NCBI GenBank assembly: GCA_030431455.1
Contig: JAUIJE010000001.1
Coordinates: forward strand, 124,001 to 188,000
Length of the DNA: 64,000 nt
Source: a bacterium
Lineage (GTDB): Bacteria; Myxococcota; UBA727; JAUIJE01
Direction of reading: 5' to 3'
Made by a program: the position numbers and the translations under genes. This document shows, in pieces, positions 35,778 through 43,820 of this stretch. The notes under the pieces are model-generated. The model did no database searches, was not told where the DNA came from, and worked only from the letters and a program-made list of their open reading frames with translations. How positions within the stretch are numbered: position 1 is the first letter of the stretch; each line of letters begins with the position of its first letter.

Positions 35778-37141
35778 TGCTCGAAGACAAGTCGGCGCTT
35801 CAGATTCAACAGCGGCTGCTGTCGTTGTCCGCCCCCGTGATCGGGCTGAATGTCCTCGGGGTGCTCGCCCTGGTGGTGGACACCGCGATGTGCGGCCGGT
35901 TGCCCAACAAGGCAGCGGTGCTCACCGCGCTGGGGTTCGGCTCGCAGATCGCGTTTCTGCTCATGGTGTTCATCTGGGGGATGAGCGTCGGGGCGGTGGC
36001 GCTGGTGGCCCGGGCCTATGGCGCCAAGGACTTCGGGCGGGTGCAGCACCTGCTGGTGCAATCCACCGAGCTGGTGGCGTTGGTGGGCTTTGTCGTCGGG
36101 GCGGGGACGAACGTGTTCGCCGAAGACCTGCTGCGTGCGCTCGGGGCGGAAGGCGAAGTTGTCACCCTCGGGCTCGAGTACCTGCGACCGCTGCTGTGGG
36201 GCAACGCTTTTCTCTATTTGAACATGCACTTCGCGGCGATTTTGCGGGGGGTGGGCAACACGTCCATCGCGTTCTGGGTCGCGGTGGCGAGCAACGCGGT
36301 CAACGTCTTGGTCAACTACTGTCTGATCCTCGGCAACTGGGGCTTTCCCTCGTTGGGGCTCACCGGGGCGGCGTACGGCACCGTGGCCGCGCAGATGGTC
36401 GGCGCGCTCTTGCTCGCCCTCGCCATCCGCAGCGACCGGCTGCCCGACATGCACCTGCCGCTGAAGTTGGTGCGCTTGGAGTGGCCGCTGATCAAGGACC
36501 TGGTGCGGGTGAGCTGGCCGGTGGCGCTCGACCTGTTGGTGCTCAACGCGGGGTTCTTGTCGATCATCGGCATGCTCGGTCGGCTCGACGACGTGGCCGT
36601 GGCCGCGCACGGCTTGGGCTTGCGGGTGCAGTCGCTGGCGTTTGTGCCCGGGATGTCGATCAGCCAAGCGACCTCGGCCCTGACCGGACAGGCGCTGGGG
36701 GCGGGGAGCGTGCCGTCGGCCAAACGCGTGGCCTGGGCGTCGGTCGTGCTCTGCGTGGCGATCATGGCTTTGGTGGGCGGGGTCGTGATCTTCTTCGCCC
36801 CCGACATCGTGATGTCGTTCGACGTCGAGGCGACCTCTCACCTGGGGCAGCTGAGCGTGCAGTGGATCGAAGTGCTCGGCTACGGCTTGCCCATTGTCGG
36901 CGTGTATGTGGCATTGGCGGGGGTGCTGCAGGGGGCGGGCGACACCAAGACCCCGCTGTGGGTCAACGTGTTCGCCACGTTGGCGATGCAGGTGCCGCTG
37001 TCGTGGTTCCTCGGCTTCGTGGTGGGCTGGGGACCGTTCGGGGTGTGGCTCGGCTTCCCGCTGTCGTTCGTGGGCAAAACCGGGCTGGGAATTGTCGCCT
37101 ACCGGTGGGGCCACTGGGCCAAGACCGGCGACCGCCTGTAG
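35777..37141 (+). CDS. MATE-family efflux transporter
   Basis: The 454-residue protein has about 12 transmembrane helices in two related halves: LLSLSAPVIGLNVLGVLALVVDTAMCGRL at the start and VRVSWPVALDLLVLNAGFLSI in the middle, with the MATE signatures SVGAVALVARAYGAKD and SQATSALTGQALGAG. Such proteins export cationic drugs or metabolites in exchange for Na+ or H+. ATG at 35777 overlaps the stop of the TrkH-like gene. Substrate unknown. Confidence 0.92.
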   Translation: MLEDKSALQIQQRLLSLSAPVIGLNVLGVLALVVDTAMCGRLPNKAAVLTALGFGSQIAFLLMVFIWGMSVGAVALVARAYGAKDFGRVQHLLVQSTELVALVGFVVGAGTNVFAEDLLRALGAEGEVVTLGLEYLRPLLWGNAFLYLNMHFAAILRGVGNTSIAFWVAVASNAVNVLVNYCLILGNWGFPSLGLTGAAYGTVAAQMVGALLLALAIRSDRLPDMHLPLKLVRLEWPLIKDLVRVSWPVALDLLVLNAGFLSIIGMLGRLDDVAVAAHGLGLRVQSLAFVPGMSISQATSALTGQALGAGSVPSAKRVAWASVVLCVAIMALVGGVVIFFAPDIVMSFDVEATSHLGQLSVQWIEVLGYGLPIVGVYVALAGVLQGAGDTKTPLWVNVFATLAMQVPLSWFLGFVVGWGPFGVWLGFPLSFVGKTGLGIVAYRWGHWAKTGDRL

Positions 37142-37157
37142 CCCGCGCGGGCCGCGG

Positions 37158-37271
37158 TCAGAAGCCGGGGGTCTGGTTGGCCAGGGTCGCGATGGTGGTG
37201 AGGGCGATGCCGAGGAGCACGCCCTCGTTCACCAAGGAGCGCAAGTCCAGTTGCTGCAACGCTTTTTTCAT
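37158..37271 (-). CDS. possible 37-residue hypothetical protein
   Basis: A short frame runs from ATG 37271 to TGA 37158, preceded by AAAGGA at a good distance. It begins MKKALQQLDLRSLVNEGVLL and continues with a hydrophobic stretch and a polar end (ANQTPGF). It could be a single-helix small protein. Support is limited to the ribosome binding site, the Lys-Lys start and the lack of another gene in this gap. It converges with the MATE gene and diverges from the 37412 gene. Confidence 0.4.
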   Translation of the reverse strand: MKKALQQLDLRSLVNEGVLLGIALTTIATLANQTPGF

Positions 37272-37411
37272 GGCGGTCCTTTCGTCACATGGTGCGCGTC
37301 GGTGCGTCCATGAAAGATTGTGGCGCACGTTGTCCCACCCCGAAAGAAAACGACCGCGATCTGCACCCGGCGCGGGCGAAACGAGGTCGGCCGCCGCACC
37401 GTAGTTCCAGC

Positions 37412-38377
37412 ATGACGAAGCGGATGTGTTTGCTGTTCATCGCCGGGCTGTGGGTGCCGACAGGGTGTGCGCCGGCCCACGCCACCGAGGCCCAAGCCGC
37501 GGCGGACAAGGCGCACCCCGAGCTGGGGATCGTGCGCTGGGGACGCGATTTCGAGGCCGCCAAGCGCGCGTCGAGAAATAGTGGAAAGCCAATGTTTGTG
37601 CTGTTTGATGAGGTGCCGGGCTGCTCGACCGTGCAGGGCTTTGCCGATCGGGTGCTGAGTCACCCCGCGATGGCCGACGCCATCGAGCAGGCGTTCGTCC
37701 CGGTGGCGATCATGAACAACCACGGGGGCAAGGACAAAGAGGTGCTCGACCACTTCGGCGAGCCCGCGTGGAACAACCCGGTGGTGCGGCTCATGGACGC
37801 CGACGAGAACATGCTGGCGCCGCGCAGCACCGCCCTCGACGTGCCCACGGTGGCGCTGACGATGGTGCGCGCCCTCGAGCGCGCCGCGCAGCCGGTGCCC
37901 GCCTACCTCCGCTTGGTGTCGGTGGATGCGGCCCCGGTGCGGCGCACGCTGCGCCAAGCGGTGTTTGGGATGTATTGTTTTTGGAGCGGCGAGGTCGCGT
38001 TCGGTTCGCTCGACGGGGTGGTGGCCACGCGGCCGGGGCACCACCACGGCGAAGTGGTGGTGGTGACGTACGATCCGGCGATGTTGCCCCTCGAGACGCT
38101 CCTGAAGACGGCCAAGGCCCGCGGGGCCGCGGACCGGGTGTGGCTCTCCCGCGACGAGGAGGTGGCGTTGGCGCGCCGGGTGTTCGGTCGTGCGGACCGG
38201 CTCGCGGGGGACATCGATGACGCGGCCGGCGACGACAAAAAGCAGATGCAGGCGAGGGGCTGGGCCAAGGCCGGGCTGAGCGTGGGCCAACAGACCAAGG
38301 TCAACGCCGCGCTCGGGCAACGCCAAGACCCGATGCAGTATCTTTCGCCGCGGCAGCAAAGAGCCTACGCGCGCTGA
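37412..38377 (+). CDS. lipoprotein with thioredoxin-like and MsrA-like halves
   Basis: The 321-residue protein has a lipobox PTGC (Cys19). Residues 40-150 look like a thioredoxin fold of the group with an (I/V)PG-Cys active site: FVLFDEVPGCSTVQGF (Cys71), then VLSHPAMADAIEQAFVPVAI and FGEPAWNNPVVR. I recall selenoprotein relatives of this family (VPGU type); here the codon is an ordinary TGC and no second Cys follows. Residues 180-240 resemble methionine sulfoxide reductase A: FGMYCFWSGEVAFGSLDGVV with Cys189 at the MsrA nucleophile position and VVTYDPAMLPLETLL. Together they suggest an extracytoplasmic thiol or methionine repair protein. ATG at 37412; no strong Shine-Dalgarno. Confidence 0.72.
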   Translation: MTKRMCLLFIAGLWVPTGCAPAHATEAQAAADKAHPELGIVRWGRDFEAAKRASRNSGKPMFVLFDEVPGCSTVQGFADRVLSHPAMADAIEQAFVPVAIMNNHGGKDKEVLDHFGEPAWNNPVVRLMDADENMLAPRSTALDVPTVALTMVRALERAAQPVPAYLRLVSVDAAPVRRTLRQAVFGMYCFWSGEVAFGSLDGVVATRPGHHHGEVVVVTYDPAMLPLETLLKTAKARGAADRVWLSRDEEVALARRVFGRADRLAGDIDDAAGDDKKQMQARGWAKAGLSVGQQTKVNAALGQRQDPMQYLSPRQQRAYAR

Positions 38378-38383
38378 GGGGGC

Positions 38384-39082
38384 TCAGGCCGATTCGGCGC
38401 GAGGGGACGCGGCGGCGTTCTCGTCGGTGGTGAGGCGGGCCTTGGTGCCGAACAGGGCGTCGCAGATCGGGAAGGTGATGTTGAAGTTGGCCTTGGCCAT
38501 GACCCCGGGGTCGTGGTGCACGAGGTGGTGGCGGCGGAGCTGGGGCATGAAGGGCAAGCGGCCCAGGAATGAGTCCTCGGGCAGGTGGTAGCTCAGGTGC
38601 AGCCATTCGTAGGTCGCGAGGTAGCCCGCGGCCACGATGGCGAACAGCGCGCCGACGTTGACCGAGAACAGAAAGAATGCGGCCAAGGTGAGCGGCAAGG
38701 CGATGCCCCCCATGAAAAACCCGAGCAGCAACACCGGGAACAGCACGATGTGAAAGTCCCGGTGGTCGTCGGCGCACATCGCGCGGTGGGTGAAAAAGCG
38801 GTGGTGTTGCCCGGCGTGGCGCAGACACATTTTTTTGAGCGGGCCCATGGCCCGGTGCATGGGGTGGCGGTGTCCCAGGTATTCGGCGAGGTTGGCGATG
38901 GCGAAGGCGATGGGCAGGGTGAGCCATTCCAGGGGGTGAACGTCGTCGAGCAGGAGCACCGCCCAGGTGATGATGCCGACACACACGGTGGTGGTGGCAA
39001 ACAGGTGGACCCACCCCATGTAGCCGGCGGGCACGTGGCGTTCGCGGTATTCGCTGCGGTACCGGGCGGTCGGTGAGGCCAT
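38384..39082 (-). CDS. fatty acid hydroxylase/sterol desaturase-superfamily membrane protein
   Basis: The 232-residue membrane protein has histidine boxes typical of the di-iron hydroxylase/desaturase superfamily: HRHPMH (about 71-76), HAGQHHRF (about 89-96), YEWLHLSYH (about 158-166) and HHLVHH (about 184-189), with hydrophobic helices between them. It would use O2 and electrons to hydroxylate or desaturate a lipid in the inner membrane. The substrate is not known. ATG at 39082. It converges with the lipoprotein gene at 37412 (6-bp gap). Confidence 0.85.
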   Translation of the reverse strand: MASPTARYRSEYRERHVPAGYMGWVHLFATTTVCVGIITWAVLLLDDVHPLEWLTLPIAFAIANLAEYLGHRHPMHRAMGPLKKMCLRHAGQHHRFFTHRAMCADDHRDFHIVLFPVLLLGFFMGGIALPLTLAAFFLFSVNVGALFAIVAAGYLATYEWLHLSYHLPEDSFLGRLPFMPQLRRHHLVHHDPGVMAKANFNITFPICDALFGTKARLTTDENAAASPRAESA

Positions 39083-39124
39083 CCCCCGCAGGGTATCAAA
39101 CCCGCGTGGGCGGGCCGGAGGCGA

Positions 39125-39811
39125 TCAGCGCCGCTCGAAGCGGTAGCCGACGCCGCGGATGGTGCGGATCCGGAACGCGGAGTGTGCGCTCCAGTGGAGC
39201 TTCTTCTTCAAGGTGGACACGAAGTTGTCGACGGTCCGGGTGTCGACGTGCACCCCTTCGCCCCACACCGCGTCGAGGATCTCGTCCCGGGTCAGGGCCC
39301 GGCCCGCGTTCTTCACGAAGTACACCAGCAGGTCGTAGGCGGTGCGGGTCAGGTCCACCGCGGCCCCGTTCGCCTCCCGCACCTCGTGGGCGCCCTCGTC
39401 GATCACGAACCGATCAAAGCGCAGGTCGGCCTCCATCGCGGGCTGCCCCCGCCGCACCAGGGCCGCGACCCGGGCGAGCAACACCGCCAGCCGGTATGGC
39501 TTGGTCACGTAGTCGTCGGCCCCCGCGGCGAACCCGCGCACGATGTCTTCCTCGAGGGTGCGGGCGGTGAGCATCAACACCATGCCCCGGTAGCCGGCGC
39601 CGCGCAGGGCTTCGCACGTGGTGTAGCCGTCGTCGTCGGGCAGCATCACGTCGAGGATCACCAGGTCGGGCGCGTCCCCCTGCACCGCGTCCCGGGCCGC
39701 GGCCGAGGTCGCGACCCGCTGGGGGTCGTAGCCGGACTCGTCGAGGTTGTCGGCCAGCACCAGCGCGAGGTTGTCGTCGTCCTCGACAATGAGGATGCGT
39801 GGCCGGCTCAT
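39125..39811 (-). CDS. OmpR/PhoB-family response regulator
   Basis: The 228-residue protein has a receiver domain with acidic pocket EDDDN and phospho-acceptor Asp54 (LVILDVMLPDDDG), Thr in LMLTA and Lys in YVTKPY, then a winged-helix DNA-binding domain (about 130-228, RTAYDLLVYFVKNAGRALTRDEILDAVWG then IRTIRGVGYRFE). It pairs with the histidine kinase immediately upstream: the ATG overlaps the kinase stop (ATGA). Targets are unknown; autoregulation of the three-gene operon is common for such pairs. Confidence 0.96.
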   Translation of the reverse strand: MSRPRILIVEDDDNLALVLADNLDESGYDPQRVATSAAARDAVQGDAPDLVILDVMLPDDDGYTTCEALRGAGYRGMVLMLTARTLEEDIVRGFAAGADDYVTKPYRLAVLLARVAALVRRGQPAMEADLRFDRFVIDEGAHEVREANGAAVDLTRTAYDLLVYFVKNAGRALTRDEILDAVWGEGVHVDTRTVDNFVSTLKKKLHWSAHSAFRIRTIRGVGYRFERR

Positions 39812-41544
39812 GGGGCCTCCGGGATGGGGCGCGACGCGGCGAGGGGCAGGGTGAGCACAAAGGTGGTGCCGCCCGGGTCGGTGTGACCGAGCTCGATGGT
39901 GCCGCCGTGCAGTGACATGATCTGTGCGCACAGCGACAGGCCGAGGCCGCTGCCCCGGGACCGGCCCCCGCGCCCCCGCACGAACGGCGTGAACAGGTCC
40001 CCGCGCTCGTCGTCGGCGATGCCCGGGCCGTTGTCGCGCACGGTGATGCGGACCCGGTCGGGCGCGAGCCCCGCCGCGACCTCGACCTCGGCGATGTCGC
40101 GGCGGGAGTGGTCGCGGGCGTTGCGGAACAGGTTCGAGAACACGAGCCGCAGCAGGCCGGCGTCGCCGGCCACGCTGATGGCCGCGGGGATGTCACGATC
40201 GATGCGCACCGGGCGGGGGCTGATGCGTTGGACTTCTTCGGCGACCTCGTCGACGAGTTCGTCCAGGGACATGGGTTCGGTGCGGAGGGGCGCGGCCTGC
40301 TCGAGCCGTTGGTAGGACAGGAGGTTGTCCACCAGCGCGCTGAGCCCGTCGACGTCTTGGACGATGCGCGCGGGGTAGTCGCGGGCGCGGTCATCGCCCC
40401 GCAGGCGGCGCTCGAGGGTCTCGGCCAGCAGCCGGATCGAACTGAGCGGCGTCTTGAGCTCGTGGCTGATCCCGGCCAAAAACCGGTTCTGCAAGGTGAG
40501 CACCGCGCGCTCTCGCGCGACCTGCGACTCGTACCACCAGGCCGCGAGCAGACCCAAAAACGCCGCGGCCGCGAGCACCACGAGCTGCAGCGCGAGGAAG
40601 GCGGCCTGTCGCTGGTGGATGGCCCGGTCCTGGGGGCTGCGCGTCCGCGGGGACAGCGCGCTCGCGGGGCGGGCCCCGGCGGTGCGCGGCAACGTGACCA
40701 CCACGTCGTCGGCGCGGGCGGGCGATGACAGGCGTTCGCCCAGGCGCGCTTCGAGGGCGGCGCGGTCGACGCGCACCCCGCGGGTGTCGTCGCCTTCGCG
40801 CAGGTAGGCCCAGACTTCGTCGTCGTCGATCGCGGCCGAGACCCCGGGGCGCAAGGACTGCACGGGGTGGGGCGCGGCGCCGGCCCGCTCGGCGAACGCC
40901 TCGGTGGACAGGCCCGCCCCCGTGAGCAAGCGGGTGGTGCGCGCCACCGCCGCGCGGAATGTATCTGCATCGACATGGGCACGGCTGGCCAGCACCGTGC
41001 GCGGCAGGCTCGCCCCCGGGCCGCCGAGGCCCGACCGCAGCCATTCGTGCAGCGGTTCGCGCAGGGCCGGGACCTGGGCCGCCTCCGCCGCGCGCAGGTC
41101 AAACCCGAGCTCGTCGACGTGGCCGAGGTGGTGCGCGTCCCGGTCCCGGGCGAACGCGGCCCAGGCGGCGGGGTCCGGGCTGCGCTCGAGCTGCTCGACC
41201 AGCGCCGCCCGGCGGCGGACCGCGTCGTCGTCTCGGCTGGGGGCGGGGCGCGGGGCGGGCAGCGCCGCCGGCAACACCGGGCGCGCGCCGTCTTGGCGCA
41301 TCAGGCCGCGGGCGTCGCCGAGGGGGTCGGCCGCGGCCCACGCGAAGTGTTCGTGTTTGGCCTCGACCTCGTCGCGCAGCGCCTGCTCGAGCAGGAGCTG
41401 GGCCGCGGCGTCGCGGCGCCGTTGCCGGTCGAGCTCGGCGTGGCGCTGGGCCGCGTACTCGGTGACGAACAGGCCCGCGACCACCGCGGCCGCGCCGATC
41501 CACGCCGCGGTGAGCAGCAGGCGCCCGGGCCTCGACCCGCTCAC
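39808..41544 (-). CDS. membrane sensor histidine kinase
   Basis: The 578-residue protein has an N-terminal transmembrane helix (about 9-28), a long periplasmic region of about 280 residues without a recognised fold, a second helix (about 313-335), and a HisKA domain with GISHELKTPLSS (His361). An HATPase_c domain follows with N box NLFRNARDH, G1 DNGPGIADD and G2 GSGLGLSL. There is no HAMP domain between helix and HisKA. It autophosphorylates and should pass phosphate to the coupled response regulator. Its start overlaps the stop of the upstream lipoprotein gene by 4 bp, suggesting the lipoprotein is an accessory sensor. Confidence 0.95.
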   Translation of the reverse strand: MSGSRPGRLLLTAAWIGAAAVVAGLFVTEYAAQRHAELDRQRRRDAAAQLLLEQALRDEVEAKHEHFAWAAADPLGDARGLMRQDGARPVLPAALPAPRPAPSRDDDAVRRRAALVEQLERSPDPAAWAAFARDRDAHHLGHVDELGFDLRAAEAAQVPALREPLHEWLRSGLGGPGASLPRTVLASRAHVDADTFRAAVARTTRLLTGAGLSTEAFAERAGAAPHPVQSLRPGVSAAIDDDEVWAYLREGDDTRGVRVDRAALEARLGERLSSPARADDVVVTLPRTAGARPASALSPRTRSPQDRAIHQRQAAFLALQLVVLAAAAFLGLLAAWWYESQVARERAVLTLQNRFLAGISHELKTPLSSIRLLAETLERRLRGDDRARDYPARIVQDVDGLSALVDNLLSYQRLEQAAPLRTEPMSLDELVDEVAEEVQRISPRPVRIDRDIPAAISVAGDAGLLRLVFSNLFRNARDHSRRDIAEVEVAAGLAPDRVRITVRDNGPGIADDERGDLFTPFVRGRGGRSRGSGLGLSLCAQIMSLHGGTIELGHTDPGGTTFVLTLPLAASRPIPEAP

Positions 41545-42815
41545 CGCGCGCTCCCGGACCCGCCCGCGAGCGCCGCGGCGGTGGGGTCGCCCGCGAGCCA
41601 GTCACGCAATGTGGCTGCATCGATGCCGGGGTAGGCGGCGTGGGCCCGCTGCTGCGCCCACACCTGGCGGGCGAGGGCGCGCCGGGCCGGTCCGGGGAGC
41701 GCGGCCACGTCGTCGACCACCGTGGCCGCGTCGAGGGCCCAGCTGTGTTGCACCGCGGGGGCCACGCAGCCCACCGTGGCGGTGCCGCGCAGCGGGCCCG
41801 GGGTGCGGGCCACGTCGAGCAACGCGTTGAGGGTGGTGCGCGGGCCGACCACGCCGGTGGCCGCGACCACGGGCGCCCCCGCGTGCGAGCTTGCCCCGTC
41901 GTCGAACACCACCCGGATGTAGGGGGCGCGGCAATGGTGCACGATGGCGTCCACCGCCCGGTCTTGGGCCTCACGGTCGCCGAAACCGGCCACCACCGTG
42001 GCCCCGGCCCGGGCGTACCCGCTGGCGAGGGCGCGCTGGTCGCGCTCGGGGTACACGTCGACAAACACCACCGGCGCGCCGAGCGCGACCTTGGGCGAGG
42101 CGCCGAGCGTTCGTGCCGAAATCACCACCACGCTGTGCAGGGGCTCGTCGAGGGCGCGCACCGCTTGGCGGGCGGCGTCCAGCACCGGGGGCAAGGTGAG
42201 CGCGGTGGGGCCCGACCGGGCCAAAATGGTGGCAAGCGTGGCCGGGGTATAGGGCGCGAGCTGTCCGGTGCGATCGCCGAACGGCAACAGCCAGACCGCG
42301 GCCCGCTCGTGGGCCAACCGATCGAGCAGCTTGTGCACCCGCCGGCGCGGGCGCTCCCCGAGGTCGGACTCGTCGAGCAGGACGAGCACATGGGGGGTCT
42401 CGGCGCGGGCGGGACCGGCCGGGGCGCGGCTGCGCACGAGCACAAACGAACGGTCCGGCGCGCCGGGCACGGGGGCGACGTAGACCGCGCCCCCCCCGGC
42501 GGGCTCGAGGTCCGGGCCGAAGTGGGCCGGGGTGTCCACGGTGCAGGGGGCGTCTGCCGTCGCGTGGGCGCAGCGGAAGAGGTCGAGGTTGCTCGCGCCG
42601 GTCCCCGCGAACACCGCGGGGCGGGACGCGTCGGTGCGGGCCCGGGCGTCGGTGCCCCCGGCCGCGTCGCCGGCCGCGGCGTCGCCGGCGGCGGGGGCAG
42701 ATTCCGAGGCCGCCGGGCGGTCCTCTTTGCGTTGCGCGGTCTCCCCCGCGGCGCAGCCGGTCAGGGTCGCGGCGAGCAGGCACAGAGACCAGCGGCGCGG
42801 GCGGGGCACGATCAT
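41541..42815 (-). CDS. uncharacterised lipoprotein coupled to a two-component system
   Basis: The 424-residue protein has a lipobox LTGC (Cys21), an Ala/Asp/Gly-rich linker to about residue 75, and then an alpha/beta region. The segments HVLVLLDESDLGE, AVWLLPFGDR, HSVVVISARTL, APVVFVDVYPE and ATVVAGFGDRE alternate strands and helices in a Rossmann- or vWA-like way, but no family is recognised. It is the first gene of the operon with the histidine kinase and response regulator (ATGA overlap), so a role as extracytoplasmic partner of the sensor is likely. The ATG sits in a CGATCATGATCG palindrome (42809-42820) that may be coincidental. Confidence 0.7.
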   Translation of the reverse strand: MIVPRPRRWSLCLLAATLTGCAAGETAQRKEDRPAASESAPAAGDAAAGDAAGGTDARARTDASRPAVFAGTGASNLDLFRCAHATADAPCTVDTPAHFGPDLEPAGGGAVYVAPVPGAPDRSFVLVRSRAPAGPARAETPHVLVLLDESDLGERPRRRVHKLLDRLAHERAAVWLLPFGDRTGQLAPYTPATLATILARSGPTALTLPPVLDAARQAVRALDEPLHSVVVISARTLGASPKVALGAPVVFVDVYPERDQRALASGYARAGATVVAGFGDREAQDRAVDAIVHHCRAPYIRVVFDDGASSHAGAPVVAATGVVGPRTTLNALLDVARTPGPLRGTATVGCVAPAVQHSWALDAATVVDDVAALPGPARRALARQVWAQQRAHAAYPGIDAATLRDWLAGDPTAAALAGGSGSAR

Positions 42816-42900
42816 GATCGCATCATCACCGCTTTTGGCGCGCCGCGCACCCCGGCCCGCATCACGGTTGTGTCATCGGTGTCATCGCGGCCGCGGCCGC

Positions 42901-43743
42901 TCAGCTGCCGCAGGTGTAGCCCACGGGGATGGCCACGTCGGCGGCGCAGCTCAGCCGATCGTCCTCGTCCTGCTCGACGTAATCGTCCGACAAGGCCAAG
43001 GGCGCGTCTTCGCTGCCCACCTCGGCCTCGGTGGCAAACAGCACCATCGAGCCTTGGATGAAGTTCTCCCCTTCGGGGCCGGTGCCGAGCTGGGCGTTGA
43101 GAGCGGAGAACTCCACGTCACTCTCCACAATGTCACTGCCATTGGCCACGCGCACCCCGCCCCGGGTGTACTCGATGTTGTCGAAGTACACGTGGGGGCC
43201 CATCACCGTGCACCCCGCGGCGCTGTCCGCGAACTTCGGGGCGGCGTCGAACCGAATCGTGCCCCGGACCAACGTCAGCACGTCGTCGACTTGCGGGTCC
43301 TGCACCTCAAGGTCGAACACCTGCACCGACAGGTCGTAGCTCGTGTGCTGGGGCGAGGTGGGGGTGATGACCTTGTCCTCGCCCACCAAGCCTTTTTGCG
43401 TGCGCGACCCGGTGGCGAGCACGCGGCCTTCGACCATCACCGCGGTCTCGTCTTCTTCGCACCCGGGCAACAAGGGCCGCGCGCTGGTGAGGTAGACCTG
43501 GCAGGCATCGATCAAATCGGTGCGGAACCCGCCCTGGCCCACGGTGCCGGTCACGTCCCCGTCGGCCACGATGTCGGCTCGGGAAAACCCGCAGGTGGTG
43601 TCCTGGTCGAGCATGGTCAACACCGCGTAGAGCGCCTGGGGAAGCCGCGGCGCGACCCGCGCGGCGATGTCCTCGGGGGCGGGCGAGCACGCGCCGGCGC
43701 CGAGCAGGGCAGCGAGAACGAGCAGGGGGACCGCGCGCGACAT
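42901..43743 (-). CDS. uncharacterised lipoprotein
   Basis: The 280-residue protein has a signal peptide with lipobox GAGAC (Cys about 19). The mature part contains seven or so Cys (TTCGFS, IDACQVYL, LLPGCEED, AAGCTVMG, LSCAADV, YTCGS), likely forming disulfides, and appears beta-rich. No family is recognised. ATG at 43743. It is divergent from the 43821 gene with a 77-bp gap and lies 85 bp upstream of the lipoprotein/kinase operon on the same strand. Confidence 0.7.
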   Translation of the reverse strand: MSRAVPLLVLAALLGAGACSPAPEDIAARVAPRLPQALYAVLTMLDQDTTCGFSRADIVADGDVTGTVGQGGFRTDLIDACQVYLTSARPLLPGCEEDETAVMVEGRVLATGSRTQKGLVGEDKVITPTSPQHTSYDLSVQVFDLEVQDPQVDDVLTLVRGTIRFDAAPKFADSAAGCTVMGPHVYFDNIEYTRGGVRVANGSDIVESDVEFSALNAQLGTGPEGENFIQGSMVLFATEAEVGSEDAPLALSDDYVEQDEDDRLSCAADVAIPVGYTCGS

Positions 43744-43820
43744 GGGGATGGTTTAGCAGACTGCGGACACAGTGGCGGGGTGGTTTCCGCTTCGGGGTGT
43801 GACGGAGGTAAAACGAGCGC

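Noticed and set aside
37412-38377. Selenocysteine (in-frame TGA) in the thioredoxin-like protein
   Set aside because: The VPG-Cys position is an ordinary TGC codon and the frame is open without any internal TGA.
42809-42820. CGATCATGATCG palindrome at the lipoprotein start codon as an operator
   Set aside because: Short and includes the ATG itself; no second copy or promoter context, so it may be chance.
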